DNA of 32,505 bases from an uncultured Chitinophagaceae bacterium (lineage in GTDB: Bacteria; Bacteroidota; Bacteroidia; Chitinophagales; Chitinophagaceae): positions 1 through 32,505 of the forward strand of contig CAISDV010000079.1 in assembly GCA_903884185.1 (NCBI GenBank), written 5' to 3'. Positions 15,993 to 24,774 of the stretch are shown piece by piece. The notes beneath the pieces were generated by a model. It saw only the letters and a list, made by a program, of their open reading frames with translations. It was not told where the DNA came from and searched no databases. How positions within the stretch are numbered: the stretch's first letter is position 1; each line of letters begins with the position of its first letter. The translations under genes were made by a program, and so were the position numbers.

Positions 15993-17575
15993 TAAAACGG
16001 CGCATCTCCCTCAAACCCTTCATCAAACTCACCACCATTCATCTTGCTTCCTTTCTGGATATAGAGTTTGCCGCCATCGCCACCACCCGCATCAGGGGTT
16101 GGAGATGGTCCTAATTGTTTCCACTTGCTACCACCAGCACCGGGTTTTCCAAAGCCGTTATCATTGTCAGCTTCTTCAAATCTTTGAATATGCAGAAGCG
16201 CTTTTAATTTGATCGTATCCAATGCACCATTTCTGTGCTTGGCAATTTTAATATGTGTTTCGCCGCGGTTATCTTCTCCATGTTCATTGGTGAAGTTCTC
16301 GTAATATTCAGGACGGTAAATGAACATCACCATATCTGCATCTTGCTCAATCGCACCAGATTCACGCAGATCGCTCAACTGGGGCATCTTGCTTTCCTTT
16401 CTTGTTTCAACTGCACGGCTCAATTGGCTCAGTGCAATGATCGGAATATTCAATTCTTTTGCAAGCGCTTTTAAGTTTCTCGAAATATTACTGATCTCCT
16501 GTTCACGGTTGCTGCCCCTGTCGCCCACACCACTCATCAATTGCAGGTAGTCAATAATGATCAATCCTACTTTATGTTTGTTTACCAGCCTTCTTGCTTT
16601 TGCACGGAATTCAAAAATGTTCAATGCTGCTGTATCATCAATATACAATGGCGCAGTTTCTAATCTCTTGATACCCTTGGCATGCAATTGCAGGTATTCA
16701 TGCTCCTGCAATTTGCCTCTGGATATTTTTTCAAGATGTATTTCACTCTCTGCACTCAAAATACGTTGCACCAATTGTGACGCACTCATTTCAAGGCTGA
16801 AAAAACCAACACCGGTAGGCCTTACAGGATGTAGCGCCGCATGACGCGCAAGGTTTAATGCGAATGCTGTTTTACCAACTGATGGACGTGCAGCCAATAT
16901 GATCAGATCTGTTGGTTGCCATCCGTAAGTGATCCTGTCAAGCGATGCAAATCCGCTCGTAACACCTGAAATATCATCTTCTTTTGTTCTTAATTCATCT
17001 ATGCGGTTGATTGTTTTTGCCAATACATTACCAATATCCTCGAAATTTTTCTTGAGGTAATTATTGGTGATATTGAACATTTTTGTTTCACTGTCATCTA
17101 ACAGGTCAAACACATCGGTGCTGTCTTCATAAGCATCACCAATGATCTCGCCGCTGATACGTATAAGCTCTCTTTGAATAAATTTCTGGAGGATGATCCT
17201 GGCATGAGCGTCAATATTGGCGGTACTTACAACAGCATTCGTGAGTTTGGTCACGTAGTATGGCCCGCCAACAGCATCCAGTTCTTCTTTGCGTTTGAGT
17301 TCTTCTACTACGGTAAGAATATCAATAGGAATACCACGTTGCTGCATGTCCTGCATGGCCCTGAAAATGGTCTGGTGGGCTTCCACATAAAAACATTCAG
17401 GCTTCAGGTTTGTATCTATCAGGCTGTCAAATGCACTTTTCTCGAGCATGATCGCACCGAGTACCGCTTCTTCGAGTTCTTTTGCTTGTGGCGGCACTTT
17501 GCCATATACCATGGTGCTAAGATCAATACCGGCTTTCCTGCGTTTTCTGTCCTTGTTTACATTCGTTAGTTCCAT
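15992..17575 (-). CDS. dnaB: replicative DNA helicase
   Basis: Hexameric helicase that unwinds the replication fork. The 527-residue length is typical. The N-terminal DnaB domain covers about 30-130. Then come Walker A AARPSVGKTAF (228-238), Walker B VGLIIIDYLQLMSG (336-349), the H3-loop region ISRNLKALAKEL, SQLSRAVE (383-390), SDLRESGAIEQDADM (401-415) and the arginine-finger motif KHRNG (446-450). The C-terminal tail (about 470-527) is Gly-rich and disordered, with an acidic end. No intein is seen. The stop codon is created at the edge of the repeat at 15889-15992. The gene is divergent from pheT across a region with DnaA-box-like sites. Confidence 0.97.
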   Translation of the reverse strand: MELTNVNKDRKRRKAGIDLSTMVYGKVPPQAKELEEAVLGAIMLEKSAFDSLIDTNLKPECFYVEAHQTIFRAMQDMQQRGIPIDILTVVEELKRKEELDAVGGPYYVTKLTNAVVSTANIDAHARIILQKFIQRELIRISGEIIGDAYEDSTDVFDLLDDSETKMFNITNNYLKKNFEDIGNVLAKTINRIDELRTKEDDISGVTSGFASLDRITYGWQPTDLIILAARPSVGKTAFALNLARHAALHPVRPTGVGFFSLEMSASQLVQRILSAESEIHLEKISRGKLQEHEYLQLHAKGIKRLETAPLYIDDTAALNIFEFRAKARRLVNKHKVGLIIIDYLQLMSGVGDRGSNREQEISNISRNLKALAKELNIPIIALSQLSRAVETRKESKMPQLSDLRESGAIEQDADMVMFIYRPEYYENFTNEHGEDNRGETHIKIAKHRNGALDTIKLKALLHIQRFEEADNDNGFGKPGAGGSKWKQLGPSPTPDAGGGDGGKLYIQKGSKMNGGEFDEGFEGDAPF

Positions 17576-18054
17576 TCTTCAAAAAGGCTATAAGGGGTTA
17601 ATAAACTTTGTCTTGCTCTGTGCTTACTCTTAGGTTTTATAGTTTCGGTTGTTGAGTAAGGGGGAACGAATATATGCCTCATTCAACTTCTTAAAACGTT
17701 TTTCCGGAATTTATATTTATTCTTTTTAACCGCAAATATTATGCACAATAAACAGGTTGTTCACGCTATCCGCAGGTTGTTTACTGCTCTATTCAGATAA
17801 TAATAACGGTTATTCACAATTTACAAATTATTGGTGATTTTTTTCACAGTCCGCTGAGGGTAAAGAAATATTGGCTAAAGTTTGACGGATAGGGCTTTAT
17901 TGTGTAACTGCATGATAGAATTGAACCCTTTTTTCTGATTTAATGGCTATTTTTTTAGGCTGATAAGCAACGGCACTGGGGCTTTCCTCACCCTGTATGC
18001 ACACGCTTCCAACTCCCGAAGCCATCAGTTATATTTGCAACTCAATCAGCAAGC
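17576..18054. promoter_or_regulatory. divergent dnaB/pheT upstream region with DnaA-box-like sites
   Basis: A 479-bp AT-rich gap without any convincing gene. It holds TTATGCACA (17739-17747) and TTATTCACA (17810-17818), both fitting the DnaA box TTATNCACA, plus weaker TTGTTCACG (17757-17765), CTATCCGCA (17766-17774) and TTTTTCACA (17840-17848), all in one orientation over 110 bp. An AT-rich stretch follows. It could be DnaA control of dnaB, or part of an origin. Confidence 0.5.
18030..18037 (+). promoter_or_regulatory. -7 box of pheT promoter
   Basis: TATATTTG matches TAnnTTTG exactly and lies 17 bases before the pheT ATG, giving a leader of roughly 12 bases. No clear -33 TTG was found at the normal distance. 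Confidence 0.55.
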
Positions 18055-20475
18055 ATGAGGATCAGTTATCATTGGCTATATGAATACCTTCCTTCAGGAG
18101 AAATGTTGGACCCGGAAAAACTTTCCCGGATACTTACTTCTGTAGGATTGGAAGTAGAAGGCATGGAAAAATTTGAAAGTATCCGTGGTGGTTTGGAAGG
18201 ACTGATCGTAGGAGAAGTGCTGGAATGCAAACAACATCCCAATGCTGATAAACTAAAGATCACCAAAGTAGATATTGGTACCAGCGAACCTTTACAGATC
18301 GTGTGCGGCGCTTCCAATGTTGCAGCCGGGCAAAAAGTGGTGGTGGCAATAATCGGTACCACCATTTATCCAACAGAAGGCGAGCCCATCCTGATAAAAA
18401 AAGCAAAGATCCGCAACGAAGAAAGCCAGGGGATGATCTGTTCCGAAGATGAGATAGGATTGGGATCTAACCACTCAGGCATTATTGTATTGCCTGCCGC
18501 GGCAGTGCCAGGTTCAAAAGCATCCGATCAGTTTAAAACTTATAATGATTGGGTATACGAGATCGGGCTTACACCCAACCGTATGGATGCCATGAGCCAT
18601 TATGGTGTGGCGAGGGATGTTTGCGCATATTTATCACACCACCATAACAGGGATACAAAACTGAAAAACCTGTTTGTAAACGGGTTTAAAAAAGACAACG
18701 ATATACTTTCTGTTAAAGTAACAGTAGAGAATGCTGAAGCTTGCCCGCGTTATGCCGGCGTATGCATCACGGGTGTGGAAGTAAAAGAATCACCACAATG
18801 GTTAAAAGATAAGCTGGGTGCAATCGGTATCAGGTCCATCAATAATATAGTAGACATCACGAATTATGTTTTACATGAAACCGGGCAACCACTGCATGCT
18901 TTTGATGCTGATGAAATAAAAGACAGCCATGTGATCGTAAAAAATCTCTCAGAAGGAACGCCATTCACCACACTTGATAAAAAAGAAATTAAATTAAGTA
19001 AGGATGATCTCATGATCTGCAATGGCAAGGGTGAGGGAATGTGTATCGGCGGTGTATTTGGCGGTTGGCAAAGCGGAGTAAAAGAGTCAACAAAAAATAT
19101 ATTCCTCGAAAGTGCTTGTTTCGCACCGGCATCTGTTCGGAAAACTTCATTGCGACATGGATTGAGAACAGAAGCAGCCACACGTTTTGAAAAAGGCGTG
19201 GACATTTCGAACTCAGTAAATGTATTAAAGAGAGCAGCTTCGCTGATCAAAGAAATTGCAGGTGGTGAGATATCCTGCGATATAGTTGATGTTTATCCTC
19301 AGCCTAAAGAAAAAAAGCAGGTAGCTATTAAATACCATTACTTAAAAAAACTGAGCGGCAAAAATTATCATCCCGATGCAGTCATGGGAATACTGACGAG
19401 CCTTGGATTTGAAGTGCTGCGCGAAGGAATGGATGAGTTATGTATTGCTGTTCCATTCAGTAAACCTGATGTTTCTATCCCCGCAGATATTGTAGAAGAA
19501 ATTGTCAGGATCGATGGGCTCGATAATATTGAGATACCTGCCTCTATTACGATCTCTCCTTCGGTGGCAACGCTGGAATTAAAAGAATCGCTGCGCGAAA
19601 AAATTTCCAATTACCTCGCAGGACGAGGATTCAGCGAGATATTCACCAACTCCATCACCGACAGTAAATATTTTAGTGAAGAAGTATTGTCAGGTTCTGT
19701 AAAAATGATCAACAGCCTCAGCGCAGACCTTGATATACTTCGTCCATCGATGCTAGAGACCGGCCTGGGGTCTGTCTCTTATAATATCAACAGAAAAAAT
19801 AACCATCTTCAGTTCTTTGAATTTGGCAAGACCTATCATAGCAAGGAAGTGGGAAAATATCTCGAAGAAGAACATCTCTCCATATACCTCACCGGTTCTT
19901 CACATGAAGATGAATGGAGGGAAAAAGCCAGCCAGCAGGACCTGTATAAAGCCAAGGGTATTGCTGCTGCGGTGTTTACTTTATGCGGATCAAATGATAT
20001 TCATTTCGAAAAAAATAACAGCGGCATAGATATTTATAACGGGAAAAAGCTGGCGGGGAATATTATTGCTGTAGGGAGTGAGCAGTTAAAAATATTCGAC
20101 ATAAAACAACCCGTTTACTTTATTGATATTTTTTATGCTGATCTTTTGAAACACGTAGAAAAACAAAAGATCGTTTATTCTGAAGTGGCTAAGTTCCCTG
20201 CTGTGCAGAGAGACCTTGCCATGGTTGTTGGCAAATCCACCCAATATGATGCCATTGAAAATGTTGTAAAAAAAGCAAAACTTGCAAAACTAAAAGGCAT
20301 TCGTTTGTTTGATGTATTTGAAAGCGATAAACTGGGCAAGGATAAAAAATCCATGGCTATCAGCTTTACTTTTCAGGATGCGGAAAAGACATTGACCGAT
20401 AAAGAAATTGATGGTATGATCAACCTGCTTATCGGAAATTTTGAAAATGAGTTAGGCGCAGAGATCAGGAAATAA
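18055..20475 (+). CDS. pheT: phenylalanyl-tRNA synthetase beta subunit
   Basis: Beta subunit of the alpha2-beta2 enzyme that charges tRNA(Phe). The 806 residues show all expected parts: the N-terminal segment MRISYHWLYEYLP, an OB-type tRNA-binding domain at about 40-150 (VGEVLECKQHPNADKLKITKVD, CSEDEIGLG), the B3/B4 editing domain at about 210-400 (SINNIVDITNYVLHETGQPLHAFD, LRHGLRTEAATRFEKGVD), a B5 domain at about 400-475 (GILTSLGFEV ... SKPDVSIPADIVEEIVRIDG), the catalytic-like core (RPSMLETGL, FFEFGKTY) and a C-terminal FDX-ACB anticodon-binding domain (FPAVQRDLAMVV to the end). pheS is not in this window. Confidence 0.97.
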   Translation: MRISYHWLYEYLPSGEMLDPEKLSRILTSVGLEVEGMEKFESIRGGLEGLIVGEVLECKQHPNADKLKITKVDIGTSEPLQIVCGASNVAAGQKVVVAIIGTTIYPTEGEPILIKKAKIRNEESQGMICSEDEIGLGSNHSGIIVLPAAAVPGSKASDQFKTYNDWVYEIGLTPNRMDAMSHYGVARDVCAYLSHHHNRDTKLKNLFVNGFKKDNDILSVKVTVENAEACPRYAGVCITGVEVKESPQWLKDKLGAIGIRSINNIVDITNYVLHETGQPLHAFDADEIKDSHVIVKNLSEGTPFTTLDKKEIKLSKDDLMICNGKGEGMCIGGVFGGWQSGVKESTKNIFLESACFAPASVRKTSLRHGLRTEAATRFEKGVDISNSVNVLKRAASLIKEIAGGEISCDIVDVYPQPKEKKQVAIKYHYLKKLSGKNYHPDAVMGILTSLGFEVLREGMDELCIAVPFSKPDVSIPADIVEEIVRIDGLDNIEIPASITISPSVATLELKESLREKISNYLAGRGFSEIFTNSITDSKYFSEEVLSGSVKMINSLSADLDILRPSMLETGLGSVSYNINRKNNHLQFFEFGKTYHSKEVGKYLEEEHLSIYLTGSSHEDEWREKASQQDLYKAKGIAAAVFTLCGSNDIHFEKNNSGIDIYNGKKLAGNIIAVGSEQLKIFDIKQPVYFIDIFYADLLKHVEKQKIVYSEVAKFPAVQRDLAMVVGKSTQYDAIENVVKKAKLAKLKGIRLFDVFESDKLGKDKKSMAISFTFQDAEKTLTDKEIDGMINLLIGNFENELGAEIRK

Positions 20476-20530
20476 CATTAAGCATCAGGCGTAATGGCAG
20501 TTCTATAAAAGCTCAGGACGAAAACCTCAT

Positions 20531-20950
20531 TTATTTTGAAGAAGCATTTTTACCACTTTTTACTTTTGATTTTTTCTTTACTTCTAAGGAATTATTATCG
20601 TTAATTGTTGCCCCCTTTTTTTCAAAAGTTACACTATGAGGCCTTTTAACCGGGATTAATTCCCAGGTTTTATTGGCAATATCATTCTTTACAAATCTAT
20701 CCGCATCAACAAATAATAATAATGGTATTTTATTAGATGATAAAGCAAGATCAACCAATTTGCTCATTTTATGGTCATAATCTGCATTTAAGACCTGTGA
20801 TACATAACCCTTTGAAACACCCAATTCTTTTGATAACTGAACCCTGTTTATGTTTTTAGATCTCATATAATCTTCAATAACATTCAACAGGGCTAATTGC
20901 ATGTTGGTAAAAACATGTTCTCTGCTTGTTATAAATTCTTTTCTTGTCAT
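20531..20950 (-). CDS. Xre-type antitoxin (HigA-like)
   Basis: A 139-residue DNA-binding protein. Residues about 37-60 (RVQLSKELGVSKGYVSQVLNAD) form a clear helix-turn-helix of the Cro/C1 type. The C-terminal third is Lys/Ser-rich and probably disordered. It is 34 bases downstream of a RelE-superfamily toxin gene on the same strand, giving the toxin-first order of higBA modules. It is likely to bind the palindrome at 21343-21366 in front of the operon. An ordinary regulator role cannot be excluded. Confidence 0.8.
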   Translation of the reverse strand: MTRKEFITSREHVFTNMQLALLNVIEDYMRSKNINRVQLSKELGVSKGYVSQVLNADYDHKMSKLVDLALSSNKIPLLLFVDADRFVKNDIANKTWELIPVKRPHSVTFEKKGATINDNNSLEVKKKSKVKSGKNASSK

Positions 20951-20984
20951 TTATCTATTTTAAAGAATCAATGTATTGTTTTTT

Positions 20985-21341
20985 CTATAATCTAAACGAT
21001 CGAATGTTATCGCTGCTGTCTGCTTTTCTTTTCCGGCCGCAATAAATAATTATTTTTTTGCCCGGTTGCTGAATAGCGTAAATTCTGAGATGTTTGGTAA
21101 TGAATTCATATTCGGTTATTCCGTCTTTTACATTATTTAAATATTTCATCCGGCCTCCAACACTACCACCATTAGCAAAATGCTGCAGGTAGGTAAGGAT
21201 GGTAGTTAACTCACTTAAAAACGTTGTGCCCTTGAGCTCCTTTTTGAACGAATCCAGTTGTCCCACATCATTGATAAAAAGTTGTTCAACCTTTTCCCTG
21301 GCTTTGATTGTGGTTACTTCTTTCGTTACAAATATAGGCAT
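20985..21341 (-). CDS. RelE/HigB-family toxin
   Basis: A 118-residue protein with the fold signature of HigB-like toxins (phage Gp49-like): a helix-rich first half, then LTTILTYLQHFANGGSVGG, KYLNNVKDGITEYEFITKHLRIYAIQQPGKKIIIYCGRKRK. The YEFITKHLRIYAIQ plus IIIYCGRKRK pattern of a beta strand followed by a basic strand matches RelE-superfamily ribonucleases that cut mRNA on the ribosome. The order, toxin gene first and HTH gene second, fits higBA. The ATG at 21341 adjoins the operator candidate. Confidence 0.82.
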   Translation of the reverse strand: MPIFVTKEVTTIKAREKVEQLFINDVGQLDSFKKELKGTTFLSELTTILTYLQHFANGGSVGGRMKYLNNVKDGITEYEFITKHLRIYAIQQPGKKIIIYCGRKRKADSSDNIRSFRL

Positions 21342-21342
21342 A

Positions 21343-21366
21343 AAAGTTTAGTTTAAGCTAAACTTT
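21343..21366. promoter_or_regulatory. palindromic operator candidate of the HigBA-like module
   Basis: AAAGTTTAG-TTTAAG-CTAAACTTT is a perfect 9-bp inverted repeat with a 6-bp spacer, starting one base upstream of the toxin start codon. Type II antitoxins with HTH domains bind such dyads to repress their own operon. The remaining 21367-21625 is AT-rich with no gene seen. Confidence 0.6.
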
Positions 21367-21625
21367 AAAAAAATTTAGCTGCTTATTGAGTGATACTAAA
21401 CATCAAGGGATAAATCAAGGGGGATAATTACAGCGAATGGAAATGAAAAAATGAGTCATCTCCGGTGTTAAAATGAATTTCAATACATCATTGCTGGTGT
21501 AAATATAAATAAGTGTATTTGATTTATACAGAATTGGGAACTATTGCTGCCTGATAAAATAACTGTATTTTTCTTCGGCATGAAATTTTATTGTAATTGG
21601 AACAGGTAAATTAACTTGCGGACTA

Positions 21626-21919
21626 ATGGACACCGGCATAGACATACAACTAAAAAACATTCAACAGAAACTTCAGCAATTACTGAAGCAGCACCAATTG
21701 CTCCAGAAAGAAAATGAACAATTTAAAAAAGAACTGGATAAAGAAAGGTCTGGCACCGGTACAAAAAAACAGGAATTAGATGTGCTTCAGCAAAAAATGG
21801 ATGTGTTGCGCGCAGGTATGGGCACCTGGGCCGAAGAAGAGAAGATCGCTTTGCGAAAAAGGATAGATGCATATATAAAAGACATTGATCATTGTCTCCT
21901 GCTTCTTAATAAAGAATAA
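21626..21919 (+). CDS. coiled-coil protein upstream of zapA
   Basis: A 97-residue, mostly helical protein with strong heptad patterns (LKNIQQKLQQLLKQHQLLQKENEQFKKELDKE). No membrane segment or signal peptide. The stop TAA is followed two bases later by the ATG of zapA, so they form an operon. By size and context it may act with ZapA at the division ring, like a functional stand-in for ZapB, but sequence alone does not show this. From memory, similar short coiled-coil genes commonly precede zapA in Bacteroidota. Confidence 0.85.
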   Translation: MDTGIDIQLKNIQQKLQQLLKQHQLLQKENEQFKKELDKERSGTGTKKQELDVLQQKMDVLRAGMGTWAEEEKIALRKRIDAYIKDIDHCLLLLNKE

Positions 21920-21921
21920 TT

Positions 21922-22212
21922 ATGGCCGAACTGATACCTGTAAATATGGTGGTTGCCGACAGGTCATACCGCCTGAAGATATCCCCGGAAGATGAGGAAA
22001 TGGTACGCAAGAGCGTTAAACTGATCAATGAAAAGATCGTTGAATTCAAGACGGGTTTTGCCGGGAAAGACATGCAGGACTATGTGGCCATGGTACTGTT
22101 ATGGTTTGCCACCGAGCAAAATAAGACGGGCGCCGGCTTTAACGACCAGCAACTCACTTTCGAAAAATTAGCTTCTCTTGAATCGCTGCTGGATAAGGCC
22201 CTCAAAGGCTAG
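21922..22212 (+). CDS. zapA: cell division protein ZapA
   Basis: A FtsZ-associated protein that stabilises the Z ring. The 96 residues fit ZapA: an N-terminal beta hairpin (VNMVVADRSYRLKISPEDEEMVRKSVKLINEKI) followed by a long C-terminal helix (QDYVAMVLLWFATEQNK ... FEKLASLESLLDKALKG) that forms the coiled-coil dimer. The start codon lies two bases after the upstream coiled-coil gene. It is followed by a 150-bp gap with possible RNA structure before rny. Confidence 0.92.
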   Translation: MAELIPVNMVVADRSYRLKISPEDEEMVRKSVKLINEKIVEFKTGFAGKDMQDYVAMVLLWFATEQNKTGAGFNDQQLTFEKLASLESLLDKALKG

Positions 22213-22330
22213 TTGGCTCACCGCCGGCAACAAATCGTGTTCGGCCACCCTTTCTCACTGTATATTTAATTATCTTCGCTGACCATTACTCACTTATCCG
22301 GTCAAAAATGAGACGTGAGCCACAATTTTA
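22213..22330 (+). ncRNA. possible structured RNA between zapA and rny
   Basis: The ends GGCTCAC (22215-22221) and GTGAGCC (22315-22321) can pair. Inside are a first hairpin built on CCG ... AACA-AATCG-TGTT-CGG (about 22223-22244), and a second stem TCTCA/TGAGA (about 22252-22256 with 22309-22313) enclosing GACC/GGTC. In many bacteria the 6S RNA gene is next to zapA. Length about 110 bases is short but fits some Bacteroidota 6S types. It may instead be the rny leader or only chance pairing. Confidence 0.3.
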
Positions 22331-22362
22331 TATTCTGAACTCTTTTAAAACATTTGAACAAA

Positions 22363-23928
22363 ATGGACCCAAATCTTATATCTATTATCATTGGCGCAGC
22401 AGCACTGATTGCAGGTGTTGTAGCGGGTAGGCTCTTCTTCGCCAAAAACACAAAAAAGCAGGTTGAAGAGGCCGAACAGCAGGCACAAAATATTCTGAGA
22501 GAAGCTGAAAGCAGGGCTGAGACCATCAAAAAGGAAAAACAACTCGAAGCCAAAGAAAGGTTTGTGCAGTTAAAGGCGGAACACGACAAAGAGGTGATGG
22601 ACAAGAACCGCAAGATGGTTGAAGCAGAAGGCCGCATCAAACAGAAAGAGGTTTCCATCAACCAAAAAGAAACAACCCTCGACAAGCAGGTTAAAGAAAA
22701 CGAAGCCATTAAGGAAACCCTCAACCGCCAGATAGAGGTGGTGAACGTGAAACGCACGGAACTGGAGAAACACCAGGAAGAACATATCCGCCGCCTGGAA
22801 AAGATCGCCAATCTGAGCGCTGATGAAGCCAAATCACAACTGATAGAAAGCCTCAAGCATGAAGCGCAAACACAGGCGCTGGCATTGCAGCAGGAAATCA
22901 TTGAAGATGCCAGGCTGAAGGCCAATAAAGAAGCCCGCAAAATTGTTATACAATCCATTCAGCGTACTGCGGCAGAACAAACTATTGAAAACACAGTGAC
23001 GGTGTTCCAACTGGAGACCGACGAAATAAAAGGGCAGATCATTGGCCGTGAAGGGCGTAATATCCGTGCCATAGAAGCCGCTACAGGCGTGGATCTGATA
23101 GTTGATGATACGCCAGAAGCAATCATCCTTTCTTCCTTCGACCCTCTCCGCAGGGAAATTGCGCGCTTGAGTTTACAACGATTAGTGGCTGATGGTCGTA
23201 TCCATCCTGCCAGGATCGAAGAAGTGGTAGAAAAGACCCGCAAACAGCTGGAAGAACAGATCATGGAAATAGGAGAAAGAACAGTCATGGAACTGGGTAT
23301 TCATGGCCTTCATAAAGAATTGATCAGGATCGTTGGAAAGATGCGTTTCCGCTCATCTTACGGACAAAACCTCCTGATGCATAGCCGCGAAACAGCTAAT
23401 CTCTGCGCCATCATGGCCAGCGAGTTGGGAATGAATCCCAAATTGGCCAAAAGAGCAGGCCTGTTGCATGATATAGGCAAAGTGCCCGATGAAGAAACTG
23501 AATTGAGCCATGCGTTACTGGGGGCCAGGCTGGCTGAGAAATACGGGGAAAACCCTGCGGTGGTGAATGCCATTGGCGCCCATCATGATGAAATGGAAAT
23601 GCAATACGTGATCTCTCCAATTATCCAGGCCTGTGATGCCATCAGTGGCGCAAGGCCGGGTGCAAGGCGTGAGATCATGCAGCAATATATTCAAAGGATC
23701 AAGGACCTTGAGAACCTTGCCATGACCTACCCAGGGGTGGAAAAGGCCTATGCGATCCAGGCTGGGCGTGAGTTACGTGTGATCGTTGAGGCTGATAAAG
23801 TAACCGATGGCGAAAGCGATAAACTGAGCTTTGAAATGGCCCAGAAAATACAGACAGAGATGACCTACCCGGGCCAGATCAAGGTTACCGTGATTAGGGA
23901 AAAGAGGGCAGTAAATGTGGCGCGATAA
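22363..23928 (+). CDS. rny: ribonuclease Y
   Basis: Membrane-anchored endoribonuclease that starts mRNA decay. I chose ATG 22363 (521 residues) over the in-frame TTG at 22354. An N-terminal membrane helix spans about residues 4-23 ([20 protein letters not shown]). A long charged coiled coil covers about 28-200. A KH RNA-binding domain follows ([20 protein letters not shown]), then an HD domain with HSRETANL near 339, the metal-binding HDIGKV near 368 and AHHDEMEM near 406. Length and domain order match RNase Y. The same strand carries rplS next, with 69 bases between. Confidence 0.96.
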   Translation: MDPNLISIIIGAAALIAGVVAGRLFFAKNTKKQVEEAEQQAQNILREAESRAETIKKEKQLEAKERFVQLKAEHDKEVMDKNRKMVEAEGRIKQKEVSINQKETTLDKQVKENEAIKETLNRQIEVVNVKRTELEKHQEEHIRRLEKIANLSADEAKSQLIESLKHEAQTQALALQQEIIEDARLKANKEARKIVIQSIQRTAAEQTIENTVTVFQLETDEIKGQIIGREGRNIRAIEAATGVDLIVDDTPEAIILSSFDPLRREIARLSLQRLVADGRIHPARIEEVVEKTRKQLEEQIMEIGERTVMELGIHGLHKELIRIVGKMRFRSSYGQNLLMHSRETANLCAIMASELGMNPKLAKRAGLLHDIGKVPDEETELSHALLGARLAEKYGENPAVVNAIGAHHDEMEMQYVISPIIQACDAISGARPGARREIMQQYIQRIKDLENLAMTYPGVEKAYAIQAGRELRVIVEADKVTDGESDKLSFEMAQKIQTEMTYPGQIKVTVIREKRAVNVAR

Positions 23929-23968
23929 GAAAATTGGAAAATCAGGGTATAGATTCAGATTTTTCAAC

Positions 23969-23976
23969 TACTTTTG
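23969..23976 (+). promoter_or_regulatory. -7 box upstream of rplS
   Basis: TACTTTTG matches TAnnTTTG and lies 21 bases before the rplS ATG. The in-frame TTG that overlaps it (23974) is therefore not a start. No convincing -33 element. Confidence 0.5.
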
Positions 23977-23997
23977 CCGTCCGTAAAAATTAAAATT

Positions 23998-24348
23998 ATG
24001 AACGCAGCAGTTCAGTTTGTACACGACCAATTGACCGTTAAGAAGAACCATCCAAAGTTCAAGGCGGGTGATAATATTACTGTCAATTATAAGATCGTTG
24101 AAGGTGGTAAAGAGCGTATCCAGAGCTTTCGTGGCGATGTGATGAAAATGCAGGGAACCGGCTCAACAGCAAGTTTTACCGTACGTAAGATATCTGATGG
24201 TGTGGGTGTGGAACGTTTGTTCCCTATCCTGTCGCCAAATATTGATTCTATCCTCCTGAACAAGGTAGGAAAGGTTCGCCGCGCTAAATTGTACTACCTG
24301 CGTGAGCGTAGTGGCAAGAGCGCAAGGATCAAGGAAAAACGTATGTAG
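23998..24348 (+). CDS. rplS: 50S ribosomal protein L19
   Basis: Structural protein at the 30S-50S interface. From ATG 23998 it has 116 residues, the usual length. Recognised parts: [28 protein letters not shown], the beta core [27 protein letters not shown], and the C-terminal [25 protein letters not shown]. It is not in an operon with rpsP/trmD here, in contrast to many bacteria, but stands between rny and tatA. Confidence 0.96.
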   Translation: MNAAVQFVHDQLTVKKNHPKFKAGDNITVNYKIVEGGKERIQSFRGDVMKMQGTGSTASFTVRKISDGVGVERLFPILSPNIDSILLNKVGKVRRAKLYYLRERSGKSARIKEKRM

Positions 24349-24425
24349 GAGCAGGTCAAAACTTGTTAAATGGTGTTTTGATACCGTTTTTGTTTCTAAC
24401 TTTACATTTCAAATAAAACAAGGTT

Positions 24426-24680
24426 ATGGGAGATTTATTTAGTGGTCCGCACATCATCCTGATTGCCCTCGTGGTGTTACTGATGTTTGGCGGTAAAAAA
24501 ATTCCTGAATTGATGCGTGGTTTGGGAAGAGGTATCAGGGAATTTAAAGATGCCAAAGACAATGTAAAGAGAGAGATCGAAGACCATGTTAACGAAGACA
24601 AGTCTTCAAATAATAACAATAACAATTCTGGATCGAACAGGCCTAATACCACAGGCACTTCTTCTCCAAGCAACAACTAA
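24426..24680 (+). CDS. tatA: Sec-independent translocase subunit TatA
   Basis: Small pore-forming component of twin-arginine export. The 84 residues show an N-terminal membrane helix ([21 protein letters not shown]), the FGGKKIPEL hinge typical of TatA/E, an amphipathic helix ([21 protein letters not shown]) and an Asn/Ser-rich disordered tail. No TatB-like protein is adjacent, so TatA may fill both roles with the TatC encoded 94 bases downstream. A terminator hairpin ends this transcript. Confidence 0.95.
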   Translation: MGDLFSGPHIILIALVVLLMFGGKKIPELMRGLGRGIREFKDAKDNVKREIEDHVNEDKSSNNNNNNSGSNRPNTTGTSSPSNN

Positions 24681-24703
24681 TTTTATCCTTATCAAATAGT
24701 TGA

Positions 24704-24734
24704 AGCCCTGCAAGTAAACGCTGCGGGGTTTTTT
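24704..24734 (+). terminator. rho-independent terminator after tatA
   Basis: GCCCTGCA and CTGCGGGG form a GC-rich stem (with G-T pairs) around AGTAAACG, followed by a T6 tract (24729-24734). It lies 24 bases after the tatA stop, so tatC needs its own promoter. Confidence 0.75.
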
Positions 24735-24735
24735 A

Positions 24736-24768
24736 TTTGCAATATTTTTTTATACTGCTGTATCTTTA
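24736..24768 (+). promoter_or_regulatory. promoter for tatC, implying a leaderless mRNA
   Basis: A -33 TTTG (24736-24739) and -7 TATCTTTA (24761-24768; one mismatch to TAnnTTTG) are 21 bp apart. Transcription would start near 24773-24775, at or beside the tatC ATG (24775). Confidence 0.5.
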
Positions 24769-24774
24769 TTCTTC

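Noticed and set aside
18011-18020. AACTCCCGAAGCC, half of the TCCCGAAGCTTCGGGA palindrome
   Set aside because: Only 10 bases match and the second arm is missing; too short to count as a copy.
22302-22958. 218-codon minus-strand frame rich in Ser, Cys and Leu
   Set aside because: Complement of the rny coiled coil; composition is an artefact of Glu/Lys codons on the other strand.
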